Positions 33,818-43,697 of a stretch of DNA of 64,000 bases are shown here, in pieces. The DNA comes from Anaerococcus octavius. Lineage in GTDB: Bacteria > Bacillota > Clostridia > Tissierellales > Peptoniphilaceae. Below the pieces are notes generated by a model. That model made no database searches. It was not told the origin of the DNA and saw only the letters and a program-made list of their open reading frames with translations. Made by a program: the position numbers and the translations under genes. The stretch covers positions 496,001 to 560,000 of the forward strand of contig NZ_UFTA01000002.1 in NCBI RefSeq assembly GCF_900445265.1. Reading direction: 5' to 3'. Each line of letters begins with the position of its first letter. Within the stretch, counting starts at the first letter, position 1.

Positions 33818-34774
33818 ATGATAGAAATAGTTATTACAAAAAATGATGCTAACCAAAGATTTGATAGATTTTTAAGAAAGTACTTTGAAAATGCACCCTT
33901 GTCAGTTATACAAAAAAATATCCGTAAGAAGAACTTTAAAATAAATGATAAACGTGCCAAGGCTGATACATATGTTTATGAAAATGATAGAATAAAAATG
34001 TATATATCAGACGATAATTATAATAAATGGCTTACAAGAACTGATTTTAAACCGACAGACTTTGATCTTGATATAGTTTTTGAAGATAAAAATATTATAA
34101 TAATGGATAAGGAAAGCGGACTATTGACTCACTCAACAAGTAAAGCAGACTATGGAAATAATTTGGTTGATAATATGCTTTCTTACTTATATAAAACTAA
34201 GCAAGTAGATAAAAGTGTAAAAACTTTTAATCCGGCTGTAGTAAATAGACTTGATAGAAATACTGCTGGTTTAGTAATAGGGGCGAAAAATGCGAATGCT
34301 CTTCGATCTTTAAATAAAGCTATTAGAGAAAGTGAAATTGAGAAGTATTATCTAACAATTGTTAAAGGTGAAATAACCGATGACTTTACTATTGATACAA
34401 CAATAAGTAAAAATGAAAATAAGAATAAGATAAAAAGTTCTAAAGATGGTTCGAGAATAATCACTCACTTTAAGTCAATTGAAACAAATGGCAAATATAC
34501 TTTATTAGAATGTAAGCTGATTACAGGTAAAACCCATCAGATAAGATTTTCCTTAGGCAAAAACAATACTCCTATTATAGGTGACAGAAAATATGGAGAT
34601 AAGAAGACTAACAAACTATTAAATGATAAATTTAAAATAAATAACCAAGTATTATTAGCTTACAAATTGAAATTTAATAATATAGAAAAATTAGGATATT
34701 TAAAAGATAAAACTTTTATATCTAAGAAAACAAGTGATATAGAAAAATTAAAGGGTCAAGTTTTTGATTTATAG
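33818..34774 (+). CDS. RluA-family 23S rRNA pseudouridine synthase
   Basis: A 318-residue protein: an N-terminal S4-like domain (NQRFDRFLRKYFENAPLSVI), then the RluA catalytic core with the Asp of VNRLDRNTAGLVIGAKN, the YLTIVKGEI strand, and the C-terminal GKTHQIRFSLGKNNTPIIGD. It isomerises uridines in rRNA, most like RluC/RluD; the target site cannot be told. It is probably translated by coupling to the upstream gene, since no Shine-Dalgarno is visible. Confidence 0.88.
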   Translation: MIEIVITKNDANQRFDRFLRKYFENAPLSVIQKNIRKKNFKINDKRAKADTYVYENDRIKMYISDDNYNKWLTRTDFKPTDFDLDIVFEDKNIIIMDKESGLLTHSTSKADYGNNLVDNMLSYLYKTKQVDKSVKTFNPAVVNRLDRNTAGLVIGAKNANALRSLNKAIRESEIEKYYLTIVKGEITDDFTIDTTISKNENKNKIKSSKDGSRIITHFKSIETNGKYTLLECKLITGKTHQIRFSLGKNNTPIIGDRKYGDKKTNKLLNDKFKINNQVLLAYKLKFNNIEKLGYLKDKTFISKKTSDIEKLKGQVFDL

Positions 34775-34782
34775 GTAAAAAA

Positions 34783-35685
34783 ATGGATAAAGTAATAGGG
34801 ATAGACCTTGGTGGAACAAAAATAAATGCCTGTCTAATAAATAAAAATGGAGATATTTTACAAAGATCAAATGTAGAAACTCAAGCTAAAAGGGGTAAAG
34901 ACACAGTTTTATCAAATATAAAAAAATCAATTATGAAATTAGACTATAAAGATGCTATCGCTATAGGTATAGGCACGCCTGGATTTATAGATGCAGAAAA
35001 TGGAATAATAACATTTGCTGGTAATATAGAAGGTTGGACAGGTTTAAATTTAAAACATGCTGTAGAAGAATTTGTTGATATACCAGTTTTTGTAGAAAAT
35101 GATGCAAATATTGCTCTTTTAGCAGAAAAATGGCTAGGTACTGGCAAAAATTATGAAGATATAGTTATGGTTACCCTTGGCACTGGAGTTGGTGGTGCAG
35201 TTTATAATGAAAAATCTGGATTACTTTCAGGATCTCATTTTCAAGGAGCAGAACTAGGACATATAATCTTACATCCAGGTGGAGATTATTGCACTTGTGG
35301 TCAATATGGATGTGTGGAAGCATATTGTGCAGGAAGTGCTCTTGTTAAAGCTTATGAAAAACTAACTGGTCAAGTTTTATCGGGTGAAGATATATTAAAG
35401 AATGTATCCAAGGATCTTGCAGCTCAAAAAGTTTTGGAAAACTACCAAGCTGATCTAGCTTATTTTTTAACTAGTCTTAGAAATATATTTGATCCCTCAG
35501 CAATAATTATTGGTGGAGGAGTTATTAATTCAAAGGAAATTTGGTGGGATGGTATGATTGAAAAGTTTAAGGAAGTTTGCAATAAAACTGAAAGTATAGA
35601 CATTTTACCAGCTAAATTTTTGAATGATTCAGGTGTAATCGGTGCAGGGAAAATTGCTTTTGAAAGGATAAATAATGGAAAATAA
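34783..35685 (+). CDS. ROK-family sugar kinase (glucokinase-like)
   Basis: A 300-residue kinase with the ATP loop GIDLGGTKINACL, the sugar-binding VENDANIALLAEKWLGTGKN, GTGVGGAV, and the ROK zinc motif CTCGQYGCVEAYCAG preceded by ELGHIILHPGG. These fit glucokinase, which would feed glucose-6-phosphate to the phosphoglucomutase. The 3' end overlaps the response-regulator gene by 11 bp. Confidence 0.88.
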   Translation: MDKVIGIDLGGTKINACLINKNGDILQRSNVETQAKRGKDTVLSNIKKSIMKLDYKDAIAIGIGTPGFIDAENGIITFAGNIEGWTGLNLKHAVEEFVDIPVFVENDANIALLAEKWLGTGKNYEDIVMVTLGTGVGGAVYNEKSGLLSGSHFQGAELGHIILHPGGDYCTCGQYGCVEAYCAGSALVKAYEKLTGQVLSGEDILKNVSKDLAAQKVLENYQADLAYFLTSLRNIFDPSAIIIGGGVINSKEIWWDGMIEKFKEVCNKTESIDILPAKFLNDSGVIGAGKIAFERINNGK

Positions 35686-36373
35686 TAAGGTTCTAATCCT
35701 AGATGATGAAGACGCTATAAGACAATTTATGAAGATAAATTTAGAATACCAAGGCTATCAAACTGTAGAAGCTGCCTCAGGTGAAGAAGCCATAAGAGTA
35801 TTTGAAGAAGAAGATCCAGCAGTAGCTATATTAGATGTTATGCTACCTGGGATAAGTGGTTTTGATGTATGTGAAGCCATACGCGAAAAGTCTCCTAGAA
35901 CTGGGATAATTATGGTTTCAGCTAAGTCGCAAGATATAGATAAGATATTGGGGTTAGAACGTGGAGCAGATGATTATATAATAAAACCATTTAATCCTCA
36001 AGAATTGATTTTAAGAGTAAGGTCACTTATGCGTAGAGTAAATTTAAGTACAGTTGAAAAAGAAAATAAAGATACCAATACACTTTCAGATGGTCCATTT
36101 ACCTTAGACCTATACTCTAAAAGTTTTTATAAAAATCAAAATGAAATAGATGTTACACCAACTGAATTTGCTATCCTTAAAAATTTCATACAAAATAAGG
36201 GAAAGGCAATGACTCGTGATGAAATTATGGAACAAACTTGGGGTGAAAATTATAGCAATGATACAAAAATTGTTGATGTAAATATAAGAAGAATAAGAGC
36301 CAAAATAGAAGAAGATCCAGCAAAACCTCAATTTATAGAAACGGTATGGGGCACAGGTTATAGATGGAAGTAG
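35675..36373 (+). CDS. OmpR/PhoB-family response regulator
   Basis: A 232-residue regulator. The receiver domain carries acidic DDED, D54 in AILDVMLPGISGFDV as phospho-acceptor, and the Lys of YIIKPFNPQEL. The C-terminal winged helix (TPTEFAILKNFIQNKGKAMT, VDVNIRRIRAKIEEDPAKPQ) binds DNA. It overlaps both the ROK kinase gene and the histidine-kinase gene (by 10 bp). Confidence 0.93.
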   Translation: MENNKVLILDDEDAIRQFMKINLEYQGYQTVEAASGEEAIRVFEEEDPAVAILDVMLPGISGFDVCEAIREKSPRTGIIMVSAKSQDIDKILGLERGADDYIIKPFNPQELILRVRSLMRRVNLSTVEKENKDTNTLSDGPFTLDLYSKSFYKNQNEIDVTPTEFAILKNFIQNKGKAMTRDEIMEQTWGENYSNDTKIVDVNIRRIRAKIEEDPAKPQFIETVWGTGYRWK

Positions 36374-37809
36374 AAAGAAAAAATAAGTTATTAAAAGCAA
36401 ATAATTCTTACAGACAAACCATTATTAGGATAATTATGCTATTTGTAGTTACAGTAGTTATAGGTTTTGAAATATTTGCCTATAACAGTATTAGAAATTA
36501 CTATGAATCAGCACTGATTGGATCAATGCAAAATCAAGCAAGAATTAGTCAATTACAATTTAATACTTATATGAATAGATATGATTTATCAGAAATTATT
36601 ATTGGTGATAAGAATGCATTTTATAGAAATAATGAAACTCAGGTACAAATTTTGGATAATTCCGGAGTAGTTCTTTTTGATTCTCAAGCGAGCAATCAGG
36701 TTGGAACAAAGCTTGGAAAATCTGATGTAAATGAAGCTAGAGAAGGCAAGCAAAGTACTTATAAAAGTCGCAATGAACTCACTAACGAAGAAATAATTTC
36801 TCTATCTTATCCTCTAAATTCTAACGATAATCAAGCAGGTATATTAAGACTAACATCTTCTATGACAAAGGTAAATTATAAGATAAGAAAAGATATGTAT
36901 TTTTACATAATATTTGGTACTATTGTAAGTATCCTTGCTTTTTTTGTATCACTTATAGCATCCAGGCGAGTTATAGCTCCTATATTGGATTTAATAAATG
37001 TATCTGAAAAACTTGCTGCAGGTGACTTTAAGCAAAAAGCGGAAGTTAAAGGTAAAGACGAATTATCTGAACTGGCTTCTACAATTAATTTTATGAGTGA
37101 TAGCATTGTAAAAAGAGAAGATATGAAAAACGAATTTATTTCGTCTGTATCTCATGAATTAAGAACACCTTTAACATCTATCAAAGGCTGGGCTATTACC
37201 CTTCAATCTAAGGACATCCAGCAAAATGCTGATATGCTTAATCAAGGGCTTTCAATTATCGAAAGTGAAGGCGACAGACTTTCAATGATGGTTGAGGACT
37301 TGCTTGACTTTTCTAGACTACAATCTAGTAATTTCAAATACGATAAAGATAAAATTGATATTATCGAACTAGTAAAACAAGTTCATACACAATTAGCACC
37401 AAGAGCTATAAATGAAGGGATAGAGTTCACTTTTACTAGTATATATAAGTCTATAATGGTTTATGCTGATAAAAATCGTATGAAAGAAGTTTTTATAAAT
37501 ATTATAGATAATGCAATTAAATTTACAAGTGAAGGTGGCAAAATAGATATACTAATAGATCAGATTGACGATAATGTATCAGTAACTGTAAAAGACAATG
37601 GTGAAGGAATAAAGGAAGATGAGATAGCTTTTGTATCTAGTAAGTTTTATAAGGGAAGCTCATCCAAATCTCAAACAGGTTTAGGTTTATCTATTTGTGA
37701 AGAAATAATTAAAGGACATTATGGAAAATTAATTATAAAAAGTAAGTACGGCTCAGGTACATCAGTTATTGTAGAAATACCGAGGTTAGATGATGACAAA
37801 AAAGATTAA
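36364..37809 (+). CDS. Sensor histidine kinase
   Basis: A 481-residue membrane kinase. Transmembrane helices are at about 19-42 and 180-202 and flank an extracellular domain of about 135 residues. A HAMP segment follows (LINVSEKLAAGDFKQKAEVK), then the H-box SSVSHELRTPLTSIKG, and an ATPase with N-box IDNAIKFTSEGG and G-boxes DNGEGIKEDE and QTGLGLSICEEI. It is the partner of the upstream regulator. The lipoprotein gene overlaps its 3' end by 20 bp and may form part of the sensing unit. Confidence 0.93.
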   Translation: MEVERKNKLLKANNSYRQTIIRIIMLFVVTVVIGFEIFAYNSIRNYYESALIGSMQNQARISQLQFNTYMNRYDLSEIIIGDKNAFYRNNETQVQILDNSGVVLFDSQASNQVGTKLGKSDVNEAREGKQSTYKSRNELTNEEIISLSYPLNSNDNQAGILRLTSSMTKVNYKIRKDMYFYIIFGTIVSILAFFVSLIASRRVIAPILDLINVSEKLAAGDFKQKAEVKGKDELSELASTINFMSDSIVKREDMKNEFISSVSHELRTPLTSIKGWAITLQSKDIQQNADMLNQGLSIIESEGDRLSMMVEDLLDFSRLQSSNFKYDKDKIDIIELVKQVHTQLAPRAINEGIEFTFTSIYKSIMVYADKNRMKEVFINIIDNAIKFTSEGGKIDILIDQIDDNVSVTVKDNGEGIKEDEIAFVSSKFYKGSSSKSQTGLGLSICEEIIKGHYGKLIIKSKYGSGTSVIVEIPRLDDDKKD

Positions 37810-39268
37810 GTACTTATTGGGATTTTTATTTGTAATATTTTTAACTGCTTGTTCAAATTCCAAATCCCAAGATTTAAGTGATTTGATACAAACTCCAGAG
37901 CTAGCAAATCCTGTTTTGGAAGGAACATGGCAAGTTAGTAAAGTAGAGGATATTACAGATAATACAAATGGCCAAGCACCAGATATAGGATCAAAACTGT
38001 ATATTGATAAAAATTTAGTGGCAATGGATGACGAATATGCATTTCCGCCTACATTTACATCAAAATATGTAAATTTATATGAATATCTAGCCAATAGAGG
38101 CTATGACTTTGAAAAAATAGATAAAAATGAATCGGCTGTAGTTGTAAATGCAACTCAGGGTCAGTTTTTTGCTAGAGATTTTGTAATAAGAAGTGAAGAT
38201 GAGATATTTTTTATAGTAGATGATAAAATAGTCTATTTATCAAAACTTGCAAAAAATGTAGACCAAGAAATCATCGATAAATATACAGCCTTAGCTAGCA
38301 AGGAGAGAATAGATACAAATGAAGATGACGAAGCGAATGAGGATACAGCTTTACTATTAGGTGTAAGGGAAAGAACGGATTCTAACAATGGCAAGCAAGA
38401 TTATGACTATTACACATACTTTGTAAAAATAAATCCTGATGGAGAAGCAATTGTAAAAAAATCAAAAGATATTTTCCTAAGAGGGCAAAATGAATATTGG
38501 AAAGTAAGATCTTTAAAAAGCAAAGTAACCGGTTTGTATGACAATATAGAAGCTTATCCAGCTAGAATAGAAAATGAAATGAATAAGCAAGAAAATATAG
38601 ATAAATATAGCTTTAAAGATTTCTCAAAAGATATAAGAATTAATTTTGCGGATATGAACTATATATCATTTTCTTATAATACAGATATCTCAAATAACAC
38701 AATAAATAAGTATGGGGTATTAAGAACAGGAGATCTTGAATCTAATAAACTTGTAAATATAGATGAATTTACAGGAGAAGAAGACGCCAGTGAACAATTT
38801 GAAGAAATGGTTATAAACGAAGCTGCCAGTAAGGTTTCAGATATTAATCCGGAAAAAATAATAATTGACACATCAGATTTTGGCTTAGTAAGAGATAATG
38901 GTATTTGGACAATACAGACATCTCTTTATACAAAAGAAGGTCAACAAAGAACATCTAGTCAGATACCAATAAGAAACTATGTTGAGGAAAATTCTTCTGT
39001 ACAAACCATTATAACGAGAGATCAGGTTAGAAATATAAACGCCCAAGAAAAAGACTATTTAGTTCTTGAAAATGGAAATTATATGATAATCCAAACCACT
39101 GATGAGATTTTATTTCATAAAATTGTCGATGGAACAATAGAAAAAATTCCTTTCTTTTCAATACAAACTCCAAATCCAACATCATTAATATCATTGGACC
39201 AACAAAGTGGAGCTAATGTGGAAAGTCTTGAAGAAGATTTTATAAGTAACAATGAAATAGTTGACTAA
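37790..39268 (+). CDS. Lipoprotein encoded with the two-component system
   Basis: A 492-residue secreted protein. Positively charged MMTKKIK precedes a hydrophobic stretch and the lipobox LTACSN, so it should be diacylated at the Cys and anchored outside. The mature part is acidic, without a family I recognise. Repeated beta-rich segments (ARDFVIRSEDEIFFIVDDKI and the like) suggest an all-beta fold. Overlap with the kinase gene implies co-expression and possibly a co-sensor role, comparable to lipoproteins of other envelope-stress systems. Confidence 0.75.
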   Translation: MMTKKIKYLLGFLFVIFLTACSNSKSQDLSDLIQTPELANPVLEGTWQVSKVEDITDNTNGQAPDIGSKLYIDKNLVAMDDEYAFPPTFTSKYVNLYEYLANRGYDFEKIDKNESAVVVNATQGQFFARDFVIRSEDEIFFIVDDKIVYLSKLAKNVDQEIIDKYTALASKERIDTNEDDEANEDTALLLGVRERTDSNNGKQDYDYYTYFVKINPDGEAIVKKSKDIFLRGQNEYWKVRSLKSKVTGLYDNIEAYPARIENEMNKQENIDKYSFKDFSKDIRINFADMNYISFSYNTDISNNTINKYGVLRTGDLESNKLVNIDEFTGEEDASEQFEEMVINEAASKVSDINPEKIIIDTSDFGLVRDNGIWTIQTSLYTKEGQQRTSSQIPIRNYVEENSSVQTIITRDQVRNINAQEKDYLVLENGNYMIIQTTDEILFHKIVDGTIEKIPFFSIQTPNPTSLISLDQQSGANVESLEEDFISNNEIVD

Positions 39269-39278
39269 AATTAATTTA

Positions 39279-39307
39279 TTGAAAGACTTTTTGTAAAATG
39301 TTATCAT
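39279..39307 (+). promoter_or_regulatory. Promoter before rdgB
   Basis: TTGAAA (39279-39284), a 17-bp spacer and TATCAT (39302-39307), 17 bases before the gene start. Confidence 0.6.
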
Positions 39308-39323
39308 ATTTCTAGGAGATAAT

Positions 39324-39908
39324 ATGGAATTAGTATTTGCAAGTGGAAATATAGATAAAGTTAAACAGGTAAAATTAATATTAAAAGATGTTGATATTAA
39401 GACACCTGAAGACTATAATATTAAAAATTTTGAAGTGGATGAAGATGCTCCAGATTTAAAGGGGAATGCATACAAAAAAGCAAAAGTTCTTTATGATTTA
39501 ATAAGTAAACCGACTATAGCTGATGACACTGGTTTATTTGTAAATGCCTTGGATGGCAAACCTGGAGTTTATTCTCATAGATATGCTAGTGAAAATCCTA
39601 GCTATAAGGAAAATAGGGACAAGCTTTTAGCTGAACTTTCAGAAAAATCTGATCGTAATGCGTATTTTCAAACGGTTTTATGCTTTATAGATAAAGATGG
39701 CAATGATCACTATTTTTCTGGAAAACTTCCTGGTACTATAACTAAAGAAGAAATTGGGGATTATGAATTTGGATATGATCAAATATTTATGCCAGAAGGC
39801 TCAACAAAAACTTTAGGAGAAATGACTAAGGATGAAATAAACCAAATATCTCATAGAGGCAAAGCTTTTGAAGAGTTTAAAGAATATTTATATAGGTTAA
39901 ATAAATGA
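39324..39908 (+). CDS. rdgB: XTP/dITP diphosphatase (RdgB/HAM1)
   Basis: A 194-residue nucleotide-pool cleaner that hydrolyses non-canonical purine triphosphates such as dITP and XTP. It starts ELVFASGNIDKVKQVKLIL and contains TIADDTGLFVNALDGKPGVY, FGYDQIFMPEGSTKTLGEM and the C-terminal SHRGKAF. It overlaps the phosphoesterase gene by 4 bp. Confidence 0.93.
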   Translation: MELVFASGNIDKVKQVKLILKDVDIKTPEDYNIKNFEVDEDAPDLKGNAYKKAKVLYDLISKPTIADDTGLFVNALDGKPGVYSHRYASENPSYKENRDKLLAELSEKSDRNAYFQTVLCFIDKDGNDHYFSGKLPGTITKEEIGDYEFGYDQIFMPEGSTKTLGEMTKDEINQISHRGKAFEEFKEYLYRLNK

Positions 39909-40390
39909 AAGTTTTGGTAACTAGTGATACTCACGGTTTTTATTCGCCTATTAGTGACTATTTATTAGACCACGAAGATATAAAATTATTACTACATGCA
40001 GGGGATGGTGCATCAGATGTAGAAAATATTCATTATGAAACAGATATTAATTACGAGTTTGTCAAAGGAAATAATGATTATTTATCAGATGCACCTTATG
40101 AAAAAGTGGTGGAAATAGAAAATATAAGAATTTTTATCACTCACGGACATACTTACAATGTATATTATACAGATAATGAAATATTAAAACGTGCAAAGGA
40201 ATTATCCTGCCAAATTGCTATATTCGGACATACCCATCAGTGTGTAAATACAATTAAAAATGATATAAGAATCTTAAATCCAGGTTCAATTAGTTTACCA
40301 AGAGATAATAATTATGGTTTTTTTATACTGGATATAAATGGTGATTCTTATGAAATAACAAGAATTCAAACAAATAAGGAGTTTAAATGA
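39905..40390 (+). CDS. YfcE/MJ0936-type metallophosphoesterase
   Basis: A 161-residue two-metal phosphodiesterase. Motifs are TSDTHGF (metal-binding Asp and His), LLHAGDGA, KGNNDY, THGHTYNV and FGHTHQ. Substrate unknown; the rdgB neighbourhood is standard in Firmicutes. Overlaps on both sides indicate an operon. Confidence 0.88.
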   Translation: MKVLVTSDTHGFYSPISDYLLDHEDIKLLLHAGDGASDVENIHYETDINYEFVKGNNDYLSDAPYEKVVEIENIRIFITHGHTYNVYYTDNEILKRAKELSCQIAIFGHTHQCVNTIKNDIRILNPGSISLPRDNNYGFFILDINGDSYEITRIQTNKEFK

Positions 40391-40929
40391 CAGGATTACT
40401 TAATCTTATCGCACAATATTCATCAAAATTAAATATATTACCAGTAATAGTAGCGATGAATATAATAATTACTATCCTTATTCACTTTTTATCAAAGAGA
40501 AAAATAGTGAAATTTTTTCCTTCTTTTGCTTTAGGAATTATTTCTATTCTTTTATTAATATATTCATTAAATATATTTACAAGTCCACATGGGCTTGACT
40601 TAACTTGGATAGCTGTGTTTTTAGGAACTAGTGCTCTAGTTGGAATATTCACATGTTTTATAATTGATTTGATAAAATCAATAAGAAGTACAAATCTAGA
40701 ATTAAATAATAACGAAGTTTATGTTGCTCAAAAAACAAGAACTGATAAAAAGAGAAAGGACAAAAATAATAGCAGAGTAGCAAAAAAATCTAGTAAAGAT
40801 CACGATAACAAAAAATCATCTAGCAAATATTATACAAAAAAAATTAAGGCAAATCCAAATGGAGAAGTAAAAGCAAGCAAGAAAATAAATACTAAAGATA
40901 TGATAATCTTTGAATCTGAAGAAGAATAA
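40387..40929 (+). CDS. Hypothetical membrane protein with basic tail
   Basis: A 180-residue protein with three hydrophobic helices in residues 1-97 (ILPVIVAMNIIITILIHFLS and two more). The rest is a hydrophilic, Lys-rich tail (TDKKRKDKNNSRVAKKSSKD) probably in the cytoplasm. No family recognised. The tail could touch nucleic acid or membrane lipid; this is only a guess from charge. Confidence 0.6.
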   Translation: MTGLLNLIAQYSSKLNILPVIVAMNIIITILIHFLSKRKIVKFFPSFALGIISILLLIYSLNIFTSPHGLDLTWIAVFLGTSALVGIFTCFIIDLIKSIRSTNLELNNNEVYVAQKTRTDKKRKDKNNSRVAKKSSKDHDNKKSSSKYYTKKIKANPNGEVKASKKINTKDMIIFESEEE

Positions 40930-40939
40930 AGGTGATTTT

Positions 40940-41677
40940 ATGGAAAAAGCAGCATTTTTTGATATAGATGGTACTCTTTTTAGAAACAGTTTATTAATTG
41001 AGCATTTTCTACTTTTAACTGCAGATGGGGTTATTGAAGAAGATGCTTGGCGCAATGAAATAGGTCCTTTATATGATAAATACGAAAATAGGTTAGGTGC
41101 CTATGAAGACTACCTAGACAAAGCATCATTAGTTTACCAACAAAAACTTGCTGGTATTGACCGAGATACTATAGATAAATATTCAAAAATAGTTATAGAG
41201 CAAAATAAAAATAAAGTATATAGAATAACAAAAAAAGCTGTAGAATACCATAAAAAGCAAGCTTTTAAAATATTTTTTATATCAGGGTCTCCAATGTTTT
41301 TGGTAGAACAATTTGGAAAAATTTATGGAGCTGATGAAAGTATATCAACCCTTTATGAATTTGATGAAATGAATACTTTCACTGGGAAAGTAACTCCAAT
41401 GCGGGATAGCAGAAGCAAATTAGGGGCTGTAATGAACCTAACAAAGAAGTATAATCTAAATTTAGACGACTCATTTGCCTATGGAGATACAAATGGAGAT
41501 ATTACTATGTTCCAGTTAGTAGGAAATCCCCATGCAATAAATCCATCATTTGAGTTAATTAATAAGTTATATACTGACAGTGATTTGAGAACAAAAACTG
41601 TCATAGATATTGAAAGAAAAGATGTAAACTACAGTTTTAGATTAAGCGATATGAAAGCAAATTTTAAAAAGTTTTAA
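40940..41677 (+). CDS. HAD-IB family phosphatase (SerB/CicA-like)
   Basis: A 245-residue HAD hydrolase. Motif I is AAFFDIDGTLFRNSL with the nucleophilic Asp, motif II IFFISGSPMFLV, motif IV AYGDTNGDITMF. The cap of about 80 helical residues follows motif I, as in subfamily IB. ATG 40940 follows AAAGGTGA; the in-frame upstream ATG at 40910 lies in the previous gene. Substrate unknown. Confidence 0.85.
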   Translation: MEKAAFFDIDGTLFRNSLLIEHFLLLTADGVIEEDAWRNEIGPLYDKYENRLGAYEDYLDKASLVYQQKLAGIDRDTIDKYSKIVIEQNKNKVYRITKKAVEYHKKQAFKIFFISGSPMFLVEQFGKIYGADESISTLYEFDEMNTFTGKVTPMRDSRSKLGAVMNLTKKYNLNLDDSFAYGDTNGDITMFQLVGNPHAINPSFELINKLYTDSDLRTKTVIDIERKDVNYSFRLSDMKANFKKF

Positions 41678-41860
41678 AAATTTTGATGTATAAAATTTTA
41701 TTTTTAAAATCTTATAAGCTAAATTGTAAGTTAAATATGCAATAATAAAGTAATAGTGCATATTTTTGCTAATAATTTAGTTTTTTTTATTCTTACGATA
41801 AATATATCTAAATAATTATAAGTTTAATTATGTTAGAATAGTAACACGAGGTAATAGATA

Positions 41861-42574
41861 ATGAAGGCAGAATTAAATGAACAATATCCAATAATTGAAA
41901 AACTTGAATATAATTTTTTGATAAATGAAGATATATACTCATTTAATACACTTATGTCTTTATTATATGACAAAAATTTTGTAAAGTTTTCTAAAAATGA
42001 TTACTATGTAAAAGACTATGTTATAAAAAATTTAAAAAAATATTTTCGGAATTTAAGTGATATAGATCAAATTGCCATGACTTTAGAAAATCTTGTTACT
42101 GACGATTTAAATAGATATGAATTTTGGATTTCAGTAAAAGCTCAGTATAGAGCATTTAAAGATAAAAAAATGATAGATGACTTGGAATGTGACATTATAA
42201 ACGATTTGGGTGTAAATTTTTTAATGGATAATTTTTATCCTACAATAAATAAAAATGACCCAAAACTTGTAGAATTAGCTGACAAATACAAGGTAAATAT
42301 ATATAATGACAAAAATTTAGTATCAAAGCTAAAAGAAAATATGGGCATATACTGTGATTTGAAAATAAAATCAAAAATTTATACTTTAGATCAAACTACC
42401 CATAAGCAACTTAGATTTGATACAAGTAGTATCTATACAGAAGATATTACCATCACCCAAACAAAAAAGATTTATGAGAAATCACAGTCATATTTATACA
42501 AATCTATTGTAGACATTTATGCGGAATATTATTTTAGAGGACTGTTAAGAGAAGTATTAGAAAGATATCAATAG
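41861..42574 (+). CDS. Hypothetical protein, 237 residues
   Basis: A soluble, mostly helical protein (MKAELNEQYPIIEKLEYNFL; ends YFRGLLREVLERYQ) that I cannot assign. It is preceded by a 183-bp gap and followed at once by a terminator, so it is probably a single-gene unit. CGAGG precedes the ATG. No signal peptide or membrane helix. Confidence 0.6.
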   Translation: MKAELNEQYPIIEKLEYNFLINEDIYSFNTLMSLLYDKNFVKFSKNDYYVKDYVIKNLKKYFRNLSDIDQIAMTLENLVTDDLNRYEFWISVKAQYRAFKDKKMIDDLECDIINDLGVNFLMDNFYPTINKNDPKLVELADKYKVNIYNDKNLVSKLKENMGIYCDLKIKSKIYTLDQTTHKQLRFDTSSIYTEDITITQTKKIYEKSQSYLYKSIVDIYAEYYFRGLLREVLERYQ

Positions 42575-42594
42575 AGCTTATATAAGCTCTTTTT
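42573..42594 (+). terminator. Terminator
   Basis: AGAGCTTA and TAAGCTCT pair around TA, followed by T residues, overlapping the preceding stop codon. Confidence 0.75.
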
Positions 42595-42606
42595 AATTTA
42601 AAAATT

Positions 42607-43101
42607 ATGAGAATATTAGGAATAGATCCAGGCATTGCAATCATGGGTTATGGCGTGGTTGATTTTGATGCAAATAAGGTTAAAGTAATAGAAAATGGTG
42701 TAATTACAACATCTAGCAAGACAAAAACACCGGAGAGATTAAATATTTTATATGATAATTTAGATGAAATTATAAGTGAATTTAAGCCAGATGAATTTGC
42801 CATCGAAGAATTATTTTTTAATCAAAATGTAAAAACAGCTATTACGGTTGGACATGCTAGAGGTATACAAGTACTTTGTGCACAAAAAAATAATTTGCCA
42901 ATTTATGAGTATACACCGTTGCAAATAAAACAAGCTATAACAGGCTATGGTAGAGCAACAAAAAGTCAAATGCAAAAAACTGTTACTACATTATTAAATT
43001 TAAAAGAAATACCAAAACCAGATGATGCAGCAGATGCATTAGCTGTTGCCCTTTGCCATGCACTAAGTCTAAGATTTAAAGAAAACTTTAGGATGAATTA
43101 A
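42607..43101 (+). CDS. ruvC: Holliday junction resolvase RuvC
   Basis: A 164-residue endonuclease that cuts four-way junctions after branch migration. It has the RNase H-fold acidic residues: D7 in GIDPGIAIMGYG, Glu in FAIEELFFNQNV, and the two Asp of KPDDAADALAVALCHA. ATG 42607 has no Shine-Dalgarno and sits 12 bases after a terminator T-run. The stop overlaps ruvA. Confidence 0.95.
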   Translation: MRILGIDPGIAIMGYGVVDFDANKVKVIENGVITTSSKTKTPERLNILYDNLDEIISEFKPDEFAIEELFFNQNVKTAITVGHARGIQVLCAQKNNLPIYEYTPLQIKQAITGYGRATKSQMQKTVTTLLNLKEIPKPDDAADALAVALCHALSLRFKENFRMN

Positions 43102-43688
43102 TGATTTCATATATTATAGGTGATGTAAGAGTAATTAATGAAGAAGATTTTATAATTGAAAATAATAATATTGGTTATCAAATTAAGTCTTCATTATCAA
43201 CCCTTGCACAAATAGAATTGAATAATGAGTACAAAATATACACTTCCCTGCAAGTTAGAGAAGATGATATGAGCTTATATGGTTTTTTTTCCAAAGATGA
43301 ACTTGAGATGTTTTTGCTATTGACATCAGTTTCTTCTATCGGGCCTAAGAATGCTATAACAATATTATCTTCACTTGGTGTAGAAGAAATAAAATTGGCT
43401 ATAGCAAATAATGATATCGATGCTCTTATAAAGGCAAAGGGAGTTGGCAAAAAAACAGCCAGCCGAATTATATTAGAATTAATGGATAAGGTTAAACTTA
43501 TGCCAATGTCTAATAAAAAAAGCACAAATTCACCACTTCCTAAAAATGAAGACTTGGATGTGGCAAAAGAAGCTTTACAAAATCTTGGATATGCACAAAA
43601 TGATATAGCAAATGTATTAAATGAGCTAAAGGATATGGACTTATCACTTGAAGATTTAATAAAAGAAAGCTTAAAAAGACTTATTTAG
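43101..43688 (+). CDS. ruvA: Holliday junction helicase subunit RuvA
   Basis: A 195-residue junction-binding protein. The N-terminal OB fold (MISYIIGDVRVINEEDFIIE), two helix-hairpin-helix motifs (LTSVSSIGPKNAITILSSLG and AKGVGKKTASRIILEL), and the C-terminal domain that contacts RuvB (DVAKEALQNLGYAQNDIANV) are all present. It starts on the ruvC stop. Confidence 0.95.
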   Translation: MISYIIGDVRVINEEDFIIENNNIGYQIKSSLSTLAQIELNNEYKIYTSLQVREDDMSLYGFFSKDELEMFLLLTSVSSIGPKNAITILSSLGVEEIKLAIANNDIDALIKAKGVGKKTASRIILELMDKVKLMPMSNKKSTNSPLPKNEDLDVAKEALQNLGYAQNDIANVLNELKDMDLSLEDLIKESLKRLI

Positions 43689-43697
43689 GGGAAGTTT

